From a virus: 32,540 bases of DNA. The notes beneath the pieces are model-generated. The model did no database searches, had not been told where the DNA came from, and saw only the letters and a list, made by a program, of their open reading frames with translations. Within the stretch, counting starts at the first letter, position 1. Each line of letters opens with the position of its first letter. Shown one piece after another: positions 1 through 6,355 of the stretch. The position numbers and the translations under genes were made by a program. The stretch is taken from positions 1-32,540 of the IMG/VR virus record IMGVR_UViG_3300035070_001439. One strand, given 5' to 3'.

Positions 1-351
1 AAGACCCCAATCTGACAGTTGGTTTACATCCCAATCATTTGCTAAAATATCCCAATCCCACTCACCAAAACCTATGTTGTCTTTAATAATAAACTCCCTT
101 TGTTCTTCTTCTGTTAAGTCATCAAAAGTTTGCACATAGACTTCTTTTAAGCCGACTTCTACTGCAGCTTTATATCTCATATTACCACCAAGAATTATGT
201 TCTTATCATTGATTATAATAGGTCTTACTTTTAACATCTTTGGAAACTCCCTAATGCTTTTAACAAGTTGCCCAAATTTATAGTCTTTTATAAATCTTGG
301 GTTATTAGGGTTTGATATTACTTCTGATATTTTTACTTTTTTTATTTGCAT
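1..351 (-). CDS. ParB-like nuclease/partition-domain protein, C-terminus cut by window edge
   Basis: The first 117 residues are visible, starting at ATG 349-351 and reading off the left edge. Residues ~1-75 look like a ParB/sulfiredoxin-fold N-terminal domain: a SNPNNPR segment, then an ILGGNMRYKAAVEVG stretch (~53-67), which matches the GGxxRxxA signature. The following acidic/Trp-rich stretch (GEWDWDILANDWD, then DWGL) is typical of phage ParB-domain proteins that often lie beside or are fused to DNA methyltransferases. The start lies 8 bases after the stop of the DnaA-like gene, so the two are probably co-transcribed. Family assignment is fairly sure. Whether a methyltransferase domain follows cannot be seen. 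Confidence 0.75.
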   Translation of the reverse strand, partial: MQIKKVKISEVISNPNNPRFIKDYKFGQLVKSIREFPKMLKVRPIIINDKNIILGGNMRYKAAVEVGLKEVYVQTFDDLTEEEQREFIIKDNIGFGEWDWDILANDWDVNQLSDWGL

Positions 352-359
352 AACTTTAT

Positions 360-821
360 CTATAACGAGTTTGTTTCTTTATTTTCAAATTTTTCTAATT
401 CTATTTGACCTAATGCAATTTGGTCTAATTTATCTGCATAAGTTTTAGATGCAGTTTTAAACATTTTATTGACTGTATCGTCATCTAAATTTTCTACTGT
501 GTGTTGGATATAAGTTTTCATATCGCTAATACTTGATACTCCGATAACTTTCTTTAATACACTATCTAGTTTTTTATTGTAAGTTGTATAAACATCATAC
601 TGCTGCAACGCATGGTATATAGTAGCGTGATTTGGTTTCCATTCTGATATTGCACCTATTGCTCTTGAAATTTGAGTTAAACCCATTTTTCGGTAGTTAT
701 AGAAATAGTTGATCAAAACAGACCTTGCTTCAATATATTCTCGTTTTCTTGTTTGTTTTAAAAAGTCAAAACCAAATTCTTGTTTAAACTCATCTGTTAT
801 GGCAATAAAATCTTTAATCAT
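360..821 (-). CDS. DnaA domain IV-like DNA-binding protein
   Basis: A 153-residue protein. Residues ~26-75 resemble the C-terminal origin-binding domain of DnaA: an arginine-rich helix with ARSVLINYFYNYRKMG, then an IG-containing turn, then KPNHATIYHAL (~62-71), which parallels the RDHSTVxHA DnaA signature. There is no AAA+ ATPase domain, so this would be a stand-alone DNA binder. It overlaps the end of the exonuclease gene by one base (TAATG) in the replication/recombination block. It could act as an origin-binding factor or as a repressor of host or phage replication. The fold is inferred from motif resemblance only. Confidence 0.6.
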   Translation of the reverse strand: MIKDFIAITDEFKQEFGFDFLKQTRKREYIEARSVLINYFYNYRKMGLTQISRAIGAISEWKPNHATIYHALQQYDVYTTYNKKLDSVLKKVIGVSSISDMKTYIQHTVENLDDDTVNKMFKTASKTYADKLDQIALGQIELEKFENKETNSL

Positions 822-1597
822 TATAAAGTTCCTTTTATGTAATAGTCGTTAATACTTGTTTTTTTGTCTTTAAAATATGTGTTGTAGGTGTCTATACCTA
901 AACTAACTTTTTGTCCTCCACTTTGGTAAAATTCTTCTGAACACTCCCAAATGCCAATATCTAAACTTCCTTTGTCTACAACCAAAAATCTAAACTCCGA
1001 ATAATGCACATCAAATAAATTGCAGTATAAAAACACTTGTACGTCATATCCATACTTCTTTGCACTAAAAGGAAATGCTTTTATGTCGGAACAAGTCTTA
1101 ATATCGCAAATTCTATTCTCTCCCAATATATCGGCTTTACCTCGAAATGGAACACCCATTACGTTTCCAATAACAGGCACTTCAAACTTGCAGTCAGATA
1201 ACATTTGCATTGCTTTCTCGTTTTGGAAAACTGCATCAGCGACACGCTCTGCATCTTGTTTTTCTTTACGAGTATATACAACACCAAATTCTTCTTTTGC
1301 TTCTTTGTATGCTTTTGAATTTTTACTCAATACATCTACAAAATTAAATTCCTCAAATTTTTCTGGCTCTAATATTAAAGTATGTAGTAAAGTTCCGTCT
1401 CTTAATGCTTGGCTTTCTTTGTTGCCATACTTATTTACATAGTAATATTTCTTTGGACTATCTACAAGTAATTTAATACTGCTACTGCTTAATGCCAATT
1501 CGTTTAGTTCTCCGTAGTAGAAATGATCATCATACATCTTTTCTAATAACTCATCTTTTTGGTATTCTAAACCGTCTAATAATTTAATCTTACTCAT
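821..1597 (-). CDS. RecE/RecB-family PD-(D/E)XK exonuclease
   Basis: A 258-residue protein probably acting as the 5'-3' exonuclease of a phage recombination pair. The visible motifs in order are G68..H72 (GxxxH), D156 in GKADIL, D165-I-K167 (DxK) and Q187..Y191 (QxxxY). This is the motif order of RecB/lambda-exo-like nucleases, including phage RecE-like proteins. The N-terminal LSSSSIKLLVDSPKKYYY resembles the family's usual opening. It overlaps the upstream 66-residue gene by 8 bases. A single-strand annealing-type candidate lies at 5685-6101, consistent with an exonuclease/recombinase system, although the two genes are not adjacent. Confidence 0.78.
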   Translation of the reverse strand: MSKIKLLDGLEYQKDELLEKMYDDHFYYGELNELALSSSSIKLLVDSPKKYYYVNKYGNKESQALRDGTLLHTLILEPEKFEEFNFVDVLSKNSKAYKEAKEEFGVVYTRKEKQDAERVADAVFQNEKAMQMLSDCKFEVPVIGNVMGVPFRGKADILGENRICDIKTCSDIKAFPFSAKKYGYDVQVFLYCNLFDVHYSEFRFLVVDKGSLDIGIWECSEEFYQSGGQKVSLGIDTYNTYFKDKKTSINDYYIKGTL

Positions 1598-1790
1598 TAT
1601 CTTTTATGTATAAATATTCGTGTATCTCTCCCTCGATAGCCATATAACACGACTGACATTCGTGTGGCTCTGACTCTCCTTGTTCAATTTCATCTAATGC
1701 TAATTGAAACAAATCTTTTATCTCGTTTTCTAATGCAGGAAACTCTTGTATCATTCCCAAGCAATAATCTGCTAATTGCTTTATACTCAT
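1590..1790 (-). CDS. small hypothetical protein, 66 aa
   Basis: Small acidic protein starting at ATG 1788-1790, where ATGA overlaps the stop of the upstream 43-residue gene. It contains one CxxC pair (HECQSCY, ~43-49) in an acidic C-terminal half, so a structural metal site shared with a partner is possible. No family was recognised. The tight overlaps on both sides support it being real. Confidence 0.6.
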   Translation of the reverse strand: MSIKQLADYCLGMIQEFPALENEIKDLFQLALDEIEQGESEPHECQSCYMAIEGEIHEYLYIKDNE

Positions 1791-1918
1791 AACATTGATG
1801 CTTCAAAACAAGTTCCACTACAAACGCTACCCTCTCTCTCAACAGGTGTTCCACATTCTGTGCATTCAAATTCTCCGTCCATATCGTATGCCGGGTTTCC
1901 ATAATCTACTATTTCCAT
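1787..1918 (-). CDS. small four-cysteine putative zinc-binding protein, 43 aa
   Basis: Starts at ATG 1916-1918 and ends in TGA overlapping the next ATG. It begins MEIVDYGNPAYDMDGEF and contains ECTECGTP followed by SVCSGTC, that is two CxxC/CxxxC pairs ~10 residues apart, a likely zinc ribbon. The motif TTTAAAAGAC lies 5 bases upstream of the start, as at several other genes here. A longer reading frame over the same bases (1690-1902) is a shadow. Function unknown; zinc binding is inferred from the cysteines. Confidence 0.65.
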   Translation of the reverse strand: MEIVDYGNPAYDMDGEFECTECGTPVEREGSVCSGTCFEASML

Positions 1919-1923
1919 AATTT

Positions 1924-1933
1924 GTCTTTTAAA
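1924..1933 (-). promoter_or_regulatory. TTTAAAAGAC leader motif, copy 1
   Basis: TTTAAAAGAC on the minus strand ends 5 bases before the start of the 43-residue zinc-ribbon gene. It overlaps the stop region of the gene upstream. The short, constant distance to the ATG suggests a translation-start or leader element and not a promoter. Confidence 0.5.
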
Positions 1934-2228
1934 TTAGTTTCTTTAATTTTATTATTTCTTTCTTTGCAATCTCAAATTCTACTTCTGCTTTCCTTGCTCT
2001 TTGTATAGCTCTGTTTTTATCTTCTCTATATTGGCTCATTGCTTTATCATACATTTTCCTGTCTTGTTGTAAACTATTCACATAGAAAAATATTCTTGCA
2101 ATTGCTTTACTCATAGCAGTCAAAGTTTTAGTTTCATTTTTTTTGCATTGGTCTAGTATAAGAGTACTCAACATCTCAATGTCTGCCAAGTACTCCATAT
2201 CTTTGAGTAAATCTATTTTAGCGTTCAT
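1929..2228 (-). CDS. hypothetical coiled-coil protein, 99 aa
   Basis: A 99-residue, charge-rich, mostly helical protein. Its C-terminal half (YREDKNRAIQRARKAEVEFE and after, ~68-99) reads as a coiled coil. The start ATG at 2226-2228 overlaps the upstream 58-residue coiled-coil gene by 11 bases. No family was recognised. It sits in a run of small genes between two nuclease genes and may be a regulator or inhibitor, which is only a positional inference. Confidence 0.6.
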   Translation of the reverse strand: MNAKIDLLKDMEYLADIEMLSTLILDQCKKNETKTLTAMSKAIARIFFYVNSLQQDRKMYDKAMSQYREDKNRAIQRARKAEVEFEIAKKEIIKLKKLI

Positions 2229-2394
2229 TTGTATAATCTGCTAAAAGTTCTTGCTCTCCTTTCGCTTCCAACAGTTTTTTCTCAAACAAATCAATTAAAC
2301 ATTTTGCTTTCTCTAATTTTTGAGTATGGTAGTCTAAATCCCATTTTGCATCTTTCAACTCTTTTTCTAAAATTGCAGTTAAATTTTCATTCAT
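2218..2394 (-). CDS. hypothetical coiled-coil protein, 58 aa
   Basis: Starts at ATG 2392-2394 with MNENLTAILEKELKDAKWDL and ends TAA at 2218-2220. It is almost entirely helical, with heptad-like Leu/Ile spacing and one cysteine. The leader motif TTTAAAAGAC lies 7 bases upstream and a Bacteroidota-type promoter candidate lies at 2423-2454, so this is probably the first gene of a short transcript. It overlaps the next gene by 11 bases. Function unknown. Confidence 0.65.
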   Translation of the reverse strand: MNENLTAILEKELKDAKWDLDYHTQKLEKAKCLIDLFEKKLLEAKGEQELLADYTNER

Positions 2395-2401
2395 AATATT
2401 T

Positions 2402-2411
2402 GTCTTTTAAA
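2402..2411 (-). promoter_or_regulatory. TTTAAAAGAC leader motif, copy 2
   Basis: TTTAAAAGAC on the minus strand, 7 bases before the ATG of the 58-residue gene and ~12 bases after the promoter -7 candidate, so it would lie at the very start of the transcript. Confidence 0.5.
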
Positions 2412-2422
2412 ATTGATAATCA

Positions 2423-2454
2423 TAAAGATAAGTAATATACTTTACTTATACAAA
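2423..2454 (-). promoter_or_regulatory. Bacteroidota-type promoter candidate with hairpin
   Basis: On the minus strand TTTG (2451-2454) is followed by 20 bases and then TATCTTTA (2423-2430), one mismatch from the Bacteroidota -33/-7 consensus (TTTG ... TAnnTTTG). A perfect 8-base inverted repeat (ATAAGTAA, 6-base loop, TTACTTAT; 2428-2449) overlaps the spacer and could be an operator. The site lies in the short gap after the nuclease gene and before the 58-residue gene. Confidence 0.45.
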
Positions 2455-2465
2455 ATTTTTAATAA

Positions 2466-2915
2466 CTACTTTTTATCCCACACACTTATTTTATCTTTAC
2501 TTGCAGGGTCGAATATACTTGCTTGGTCTTCATGTAATAAATAAACTTCTTTTTGCACCTTGTTACTATTCCAATAAGTTTTTACAGGGCATTTTTTAGT
2601 CATAATGTTTAGTTCTTTTAACTTATCAAGCCAAAACCAATAACTACCTTTTGGGTCTGATACAAAATAAATTTTTACTAAATCATCATCTAGGTCCATT
2701 AAGTCATTGTATTTTTTAACTTCAAGCATTTTTTCTTCGTAATGTGTTTTTCTAAACTTCATTTCGATAACGCACTTATTTCCTTTGGGAGTAAAACCAC
2801 TTGCATCATAAGGTAAGTTTCCGTCTCCGTTCCATTCTAACTTCCAATCATCAAAAGTATTTAGAAATAAAACTAATGCTTTCTCAAACTTTCTTGTTTT
2901 CTCAATTTGTCTCAT
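2466..2915 (-). CDS. putative PD-(D/E)XK nuclease, 149 aa
   Basis: A 149-residue protein with a likely nuclease core: D37 in LPYDASG, a beta-strand, then E51-M52-K53 (VIEMKFRK), the ExK of the PD-(D/E)XK fold. An N-terminal helix carrying E11 would complete the site. Small single-domain members in phages include Holliday-junction resolvases and VRR-like nucleases. It overlaps the upstream 71-residue gene by 14 bases. The fold is inferred from motif spacing. Substrate unknown. Confidence 0.5.
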   Translation of the reverse strand: MRQIEKTRKFEKALVLFLNTFDDWKLEWNGDGNLPYDASGFTPKGNKCVIEMKFRKTHYEEKMLEVKKYNDLMDLDDDLVKIYFVSDPKGSYWFWLDKLKELNIMTKKCPVKTYWNSNKVQKEVYLLHEDQASIFDPASKDKISVWDKK

Positions 2916-3117
2916 ATAGTTTATCTAATTGAGCGATCCATTCCTTTATAACTTTTGGATTGCAGGAGCAAGGTTTATAAAATTTATGGTTAAAATACTT
3001 GGAATGAAGTTCGCATACTAGTTTAAATTGTTTTTGATTTAATGAATGCTTAACTTCTGCTTTAAATTTATACCAATCAATTTTATCTGCTTCTACCATA
3101 ACTGTATATCGTTCCAT
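2902..3117 (-). CDS. hypothetical protein with CxC motif, 71 aa
   Basis: A 71-residue protein with a basic middle and the motif KPCSCNPKVIKEWI (~48-61). It starts at ATG 3115-3117. A degenerate leader motif (AAAAAAAGAC) lies 7 bases upstream. It overlaps genes on both sides. No function recognised, although similar short CxC proteins are common in Bacteroidota phages as far as I recall. Confidence 0.6.
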   Translation of the reverse strand: MERYTVMVEADKIDWYKFKAEVKHSLNQKQFKLVCELHSKYFNHKFYKPCSCNPKVIKEWIAQLDKLYETN

Positions 3118-3236
3118 TCTTCTTGTCTTTTTTTACACCCACAATCTTCAATCTCAAATCTATTCTTGATTTTATTTACTAAAAATTGTATGCCTGTGTA
3201 GTATGTTATTCTTTCAACTAAATCGCCTAATTTCAT
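3093..3236 (-). CDS. small hypothetical protein, 47 aa
   Basis: Starts at ATG 3234-3236 (MKLGDLVERITYYTGI) and ends TAG at 3093-3095, overlapping the next gene by 25 bases. The ATGA overlap with the upstream nuclease gene and a leader motif copy (ATAAAAGAC, 5 bases before the ATG) support it. It carries CGCKKRQEE near the C-terminus, a CxC plus basic patch. Function unknown. Confidence 0.6.
   Translation of the reverse strand: MKLGDLVERITYYTGIQFLVNKIKNRFEIEDCGCKKRQEEWNDIQLW
3125..3134 (-). promoter_or_regulatory. degenerate TTTAAAAGAC leader motif, copy 3
   Basis: AAAAAAAGAC on the minus strand, 7 bases before the start of the 71-residue gene. It retains the AAAAGAC core but not the leading T run. 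Confidence 0.35.
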
Positions 3237-3739
3237 AATAAGTCTTTTATTGGGTTTAAGTCTTTGTTTTTAATTTCATACGCAGGAGATTTAAAGGTAG
3301 TATATGTTCCATTATCTCTTAATCTTTTAGTTCCTTTCTTAAACTTTTCAGACCTTTCAAATAACTGTTCTTTTGTTACCCACCCACAAATGGTTAATTC
3401 GTAGTTCTTTTTGTTTAAAGATGTAAAAATGTAAATATCACATTTGAAGTGTTTCTGTAGTGCGTTAAAATTATGCACATAGTCTGGCTTCATATCTACA
3501 TTTCTACCCATTGTTTTAACATCTACTTTTTGATCATTAAGTTTAAAATCAAAGCCACCGTCAAAACCTGCTTCTAACTTTATATCTAACCCAAATGCTT
3601 TTTTTGTGGTTATCTCTCCAAGCAGACCAATGTACTGTTCTGTTTTATTTCCGTCACCAACTCCCCTTTGTCCAATATTATTTTCTTTAAGAAAGTTCCA
3701 AACTAAAATTTTGTTTTGTTCTGATATTTTTATTTTCAT
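3233..3739 (-). CDS. putative PD-(D/E)XK endonuclease, 168 aa
   Basis: The motifs E42 (LLGEITTKKAFG), D64 (GGFDFKL) and D73-V-K75 (VDVKTMG) give the E...D...DxK arrangement of restriction-endonuclease-like and resolvase-like nucleases. Length fits a single-domain enzyme. It lies directly after the sigma-factor gene (4-base overlap) and before the 47-residue gene (ATGA). It could process phage recombination intermediates or attack unmodified host DNA. The second role would fit a phage that modifies its own guanines but is speculative. The fold call is reasonably sure. Confidence 0.6.
   Translation of the reverse strand: MKIKISEQNKILVWNFLKENNIGQRGVGDGNKTEQYIGLLGEITTKKAFGLDIKLEAGFDGGFDFKLNDQKVDVKTMGRNVDMKPDYVHNFNALQKHFKCDIYIFTSLNKKNYELTICGWVTKEQLFERSEKFKKGTKRLRDNGTYTTFKSPAYEIKNKDLNPIKDLL
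3242..3250 (-). promoter_or_regulatory. TTTAAAAGAC-like leader motif, copy 4
   Basis: ATAAAAGAC on the minus strand, 5 bases before the ATG of the 47-residue gene, inside the 3' end of the nuclease gene. Confidence 0.4.
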
Positions 3740-4224
3740 AGTTTCTTATTTAAGATTTTTTTTATTTTCTTTACTGTTCTATATATTGAATAGTAACCTA
3801 TTCCTGTTTTTTTACTTAACTCTAACATTGAGTAGTTTTCTATAAAGATTAACTCGTAAATTTTTTGGTCATATATCTCCCAACTTTTTATTTCTTTTTT
3901 AATATCATTTAGTTTTGCGTGATATTCAAATGATATGTCTGACTTTGAGGGTTCCCAAAACGTAAGAGTGTCTAAACTTATATTTTTTGGTTTTTTACAT
4001 TTAACTTTATCTAAAAATAACCCCCTTAATACTCTAAAAACAAAATAGTAATTAACCTCATCAGCATTAAACATTAGAGTTTTATTATACTTTCCATTCC
4101 ATGCATGTATTTTGAGATACATTTCTTGTACTAAATCTTCTGCATCATTAGTCAGTCCAAAAGATTTAGATATTTGCAACCACTTCTTGTGGTCTTTTGC
4201 TAATATGCTTAAAACATCACTCAA
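3736..4224 (-). CDS. sigma-70 family RNA polymerase sigma factor (phage-encoded)
   Basis: A 162-residue protein with a region-2-like segment (TNDAEDLVQEMYLKIHAW, ~25-42) and a C-terminal region-4-like helix-turn-helix (YDQKIYELIFIENYSMLELS and the following TGIGYYSIYRTVKKI). The organisation is that of ECF/phage-type sigma factors. Region 2.4 and the linker are divergent. The start is TTG at 4222-4224, overlapping the 45-residue gene by 8 bases; no in-frame ATG is nearby. It probably redirects host RNA polymerase to phage promoters. Its location among replication genes fits an early or middle regulator. Targets are unknown; the ATCGTTATA sites before structural operons are candidates. Confidence 0.72.
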   Translation of the reverse strand: MSDVLSILAKDHKKWLQISKSFGLTNDAEDLVQEMYLKIHAWNGKYNKTLMFNADEVNYYFVFRVLRGLFLDKVKCKKPKNISLDTLTFWEPSKSDISFEYHAKLNDIKKEIKSWEIYDQKIYELIFIENYSMLELSKKTGIGYYSIYRTVKKIKKILNKKL

Positions 4225-4354
4225 CTTTTTCTTTTACTTGATCATCATTTACTTCTAATTTATTAGAAATATGGTGTATCATTACATAAAGTTCTCCTAT
4301 TGCTTTTTCTATTCTTTTTATCCTTTGATTGACTGTATATTTTTTTTCTTTCAT
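4217..4354 (-). CDS. small hypothetical helical protein, 45 aa
   Basis: Starts at ATG 4352-4354, where ATGA overlaps the helicase stop, and ends TGA at 4217-4219 inside the sigma-factor start. Sequence MKEKKYTVNQRIKRIEKAIG, then an amphipathic helix with an acidic tail. Sandwiched with overlaps between helicase and sigma factor, it is probably translated. It may be a cofactor of either; function unknown. Confidence 0.55.
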   Translation of the reverse strand: MKEKKYTVNQRIKRIEKAIGELYVMIHHISNKLEVNDDQVKEKVE

Positions 4355-5274
4355 CCTATTTTTATTACGTCTCTAATTTCTTCTTTAATTGGTTTTTCTA
4401 AAACAGGTACTCCGTTAATTTCAAAACCTACATTGCCAATCATACTTTTTAAAACAATAGGCTCATCCATTGGTGTTGGTCTTCCCCCTGTTTCTATTTC
4501 TTTTATTTTTCTAACATGGATATGACTTTTCATCCAATCGCTTGGGTGTTGGATATATCTGTGTATTACGATAAAATCATCTGCCCTATTTACAAACTTA
4601 CCTCCACCTTCAACATCTGCTGCCATTGGTGGTATTGGGTGTCCTACATACTCGTGACCTATTGCATGTTTAAACCTCATAGCAGAAGTATTGGCATGTG
4701 CATTTAGCCATATAGAAACATTATGCTTTTTACAAAATATTCTCATTTCGGTTGTTGCTTGATAGTCATACTCGTGTCCACCTAAACTTTTAATTATCTC
4801 ACTATCTTTTATTAAACTATTGTATGGGTCTATTAATAAACCTTTATAATCCCAAGCATCTTTTATACTTGTAGCAAACTCAATTAAACTCCTGTAAGTT
4901 TGTAAAGTATTGTTGTCTATTATTTTAAAATGATCATTAATAAAGTTTAAGTGTTTATCAAAATTTTCTTTACTTACTTTGTTTATTGGGTTTTGGTCTA
5001 AAAACTCAACTAATTTTCTTACTATACTATGTGCTTCATTCTCACTACTAAAAACTAACCACCTAATTTTTAATCTTTTAGCATATAGCAACATTAAATA
5101 AAGAATGACCGTTGTCTTACCTACGTTTGCGTGTCCTAAACATACATTAAAATTACCCTCTTTAAACCTTATAAAATTATCTATTTCTGGAACACCTATT
5201 CTTTTTCCTTCTGTAATTTTACCTGTTCTTATTAAATCTAATTTTTCTTTTAATGTGGTGCTACTTACTATCAT
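4351..5274 (-). CDS. DnaB-like replicative helicase (RecA-fold ATPase)
   Basis: A 307-residue RecA-fold ATPase. Walker A is GHANVGKT (47-54), the catalytic Glu is probably E78 or E80 in FSSENE, and Walker B is GLLIDP (D149). A later histidine/asparagine strand (IWLNAHANTSAM, ~195-206) fits the DnaB H3 motif. The N-terminal primase-interaction domain of full DnaB is absent, so this is a compact phage version or a RepA/KaiC-type loader. It is first after a strong terminator, with the leader motif CTTAAAAGAC 7 bases before the ATG. It should unwind DNA at the phage fork. Confidence 0.78.
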   Translation of the reverse strand: MIVSSTTLKEKLDLIRTGKITEGKRIGVPEIDNFIRFKEGNFNVCLGHANVGKTTVILYLMLLYAKRLKIRWLVFSSENEAHSIVRKLVEFLDQNPINKVSKENFDKHLNFINDHFKIIDNNTLQTYRSLIEFATSIKDAWDYKGLLIDPYNSLIKDSEIIKSLGGHEYDYQATTEMRIFCKKHNVSIWLNAHANTSAMRFKHAIGHEYVGHPIPPMAADVEGGGKFVNRADDFIVIHRYIQHPSDWMKSHIHVRKIKEIETGGRPTPMDEPIVLKSMIGNVGFEINGVPVLEKPIKEEIRDVIKIG

Positions 5275-5281
5275 ATTTTTT

Positions 5282-5291
5282 GTCTTTTAAG
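5282..5291 (-). promoter_or_regulatory. TTTAAAAGAC-like leader motif, copy 5
   Basis: CTTAAAAGAC on the minus strand, 7 bases before the ATG of the helicase gene and downstream of the terminator at 5337-5369. Confidence 0.45.
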
Positions 5292-5336
5292 TTTGGTTAA
5301 GGTATTATAATTTTTTGATAAAAAAAATAATTTAAT

Positions 5337-5369
5337 AAAAAAAAAGGCAGCAATGTTATTTTGCTACCT
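5337..5369 (-). terminator. intrinsic terminator after the SSB-tail protein gene
   Basis: On the minus strand, an 8-bp stem (AGGTAGCA / TGCTGCCT, one G-T wobble) with a 9-base loop is followed by a T run (5337-5344). It ends the transcript carrying the recombinase-like and SSB-tail genes and separates them from the helicase operon. Confidence 0.85.
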
Positions 5370-5394
5370 AATTTATATATAAAATATTTACACA

Positions 5395-5679
5395 TTAAAA
5401 TGGTAAATCTGCTTCTTGCTCTCTACTTGCAAGGTGGTCTTCATGTTTTACTTCTGTTTTTGGTGTTGGCTTAAAGGTAGATAACGCTGCATACATTTTA
5501 CCTGCTTTACTTTCGCAAATTTGTATTTTTCCGTAACCTTTGTTGGCTTCAAAAACATCTTTGTAATCTACTAACATTTGTGCTAATTGATCAACTTTAA
5601 AGGCTAATTCCATTTTAACCCATTCTACTTGTCCTTGGTTGACAAACATACCTTGTACTAATTCACTTGACTTACTCAT
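5395..5679 (-). CDS. small protein with SSB-like acidic C-terminal tip, 94 aa
   Basis: The body (~10-75) is a compact alpha/beta segment with WVKMELAFKVDQLAQ and KAGKMYAALSTFKP. The tail ends REQEADLPF, closely mimicking the DxDIPF tip by which bacterial SSB recruits replication and repair proteins. It is not a recognisable OB-fold SSB. It lies 5 bases after the recombinase-like gene and is the last gene before a terminator. A single-stranded DNA-associated recombination or replication role is likely. The tail match is seen; the function is inferred. Confidence 0.6.
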   Translation of the reverse strand: MSKSSELVQGMFVNQGQVEWVKMELAFKVDQLAQMLVDYKDVFEANKGYGKIQICESKAGKMYAALSTFKPTPKTEVKHEDHLASREQEADLPF

Positions 5680-5684
5680 AATTT

Positions 5685-6101
5685 TTAAATTTTAGTTATT
5701 TGTGGTTTACTATGTGTTGATTTCTTAAAACTCTCACTTTCATCTTCTCCAAAAACTCCGAGTTCATAAAAACCTGTTAATTTTAATACTGCTCTACTCA
5801 TTGCTCTTTTTTCAGCCATTTCTGCTACATACCAAGAATTGGTATTTCCGTCTTTATAACCCTCTCCTTTCAATGCACTTCCAAATGTTTGGATAATTGC
5901 TTCGCCTTTTTGTGCAGTTGCTTTAAAAACAGAAAAAGCAGGTTCGCATCTTATTACATCATAATGTATTTGTATCTGTGCGACTGCTTGTATTTTATCT
6001 ATACCCTGTCTTGTAATTATGGTATAGTGTTGATGTTTAAAAAAATCATCTTTTGCAAGGTTATACTTTTTGTATAACTCAACTAATTTGTCTTTGTTCA
6101 T
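5685..6101 (-). CDS. putative single-strand annealing recombinase (ERF/Rad52-like)
   Basis: A 138-residue protein. Conserved-looking features are the central AVAQIQIHYDVI and FKATAQKGEAIIQTFGSALK, and the helix NSWYVAEMAEKRAMSRAVLK with LTGF (~105-128). The last helix resembles the AEKRAxxRAxLxxxG signature of ERF/Rad52-like phage annealing proteins. The acidic C-terminus (GEDESESF) is also common in them. Its neighbours are a coiled-coil protein upstream and an SSB-tail protein downstream. Together with the RecE-like exonuclease this would make a recombination set. The exact family is uncertain. Confidence 0.5.
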   Translation of the reverse strand: MNKDKLVELYKKYNLAKDDFFKHQHYTIITRQGIDKIQAVAQIQIHYDVIRCEPAFSVFKATAQKGEAIIQTFGSALKGEGYKDGNTNSWYVAEMAEKRAMSRAVLKLTGFYELGVFGEDESESFKKSTHSKPQITKI

Positions 6102-6112
6102 TTGTTATAAAT

Positions 6113-6253
6113 TTAATTGTTAAAAGTTACTTGTTTTGCTATTTCTAATTGTGCTTCTAAAAACTCAATTTTGTTTTCTAATTTTGTGATTTCTTTTTCC
6201 ATAGCGGAAATTCTATCACTTTTAAGCCTTAATAAATCTTCTGCGTGTGTCAT
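6113..6253 (-). CDS. small coiled-coil protein, 46 aa
   Basis: Starts at ATG 6251-6253 (MTHAEDLLRLKSDRISAMEK) and ends TAA at 6113-6115. Clear heptad repeats run through residues ~16-40. The leader motif TTTAAAAGAC lies 8 bases upstream, and the gene is the first one after the promoter candidate at 6377-6406. It precedes the recombinase-like gene by 11 bases. Function unknown; probably an oligomerising accessory protein. Confidence 0.6.
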   Translation of the reverse strand: MTHAEDLLRLKSDRISAMEKEITKLENKIEFLEAQLEIAKQVTFNN

Positions 6254-6261
6254 TTTGGAAA

Positions 6262-6271
6262 GTCTTTTAAA
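6262..6271 (-). promoter_or_regulatory. TTTAAAAGAC leader motif, copy 6
   Basis: TTTAAAAGAC on the minus strand, 8 bases before the ATG of the 46-residue coiled-coil gene. Confidence 0.5.
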
Positions 6272-6324
6272 TTATCTAGTCACCAAGATATAAAAAATAT
6301 TTAATAAAAAAAAATATTAAGCAT

Positions 6325-6355
6325 AAAAAAAAGAGGCAAACATAAGTTATACCTC
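6325..6355 (-). terminator. weak hairpin plus T8: terminator or attenuator
   Basis: On the minus strand GAGG (6352-6355) pairs with CCTC (6333-6336) around an AT-rich loop with further weak pairing, and T8 follows (6325-6332). It lies ~20-45 bases after the start predicted from the promoter at 6377-6406. An AAGGAGG sequence and an ATG eight bases later fall in the hairpin and could encode an 8-residue leader peptide (MFASFFYA). Either NinG-operon termination or leader attenuation is possible. Confidence 0.4.

Noticed and set aside
1690-1902. 70-residue minus-strand frame
   Set aside because: It is out of frame with the better-supported 43-residue zinc-ribbon gene (1787-1918), which has a leader motif and clean overlaps with its neighbours.
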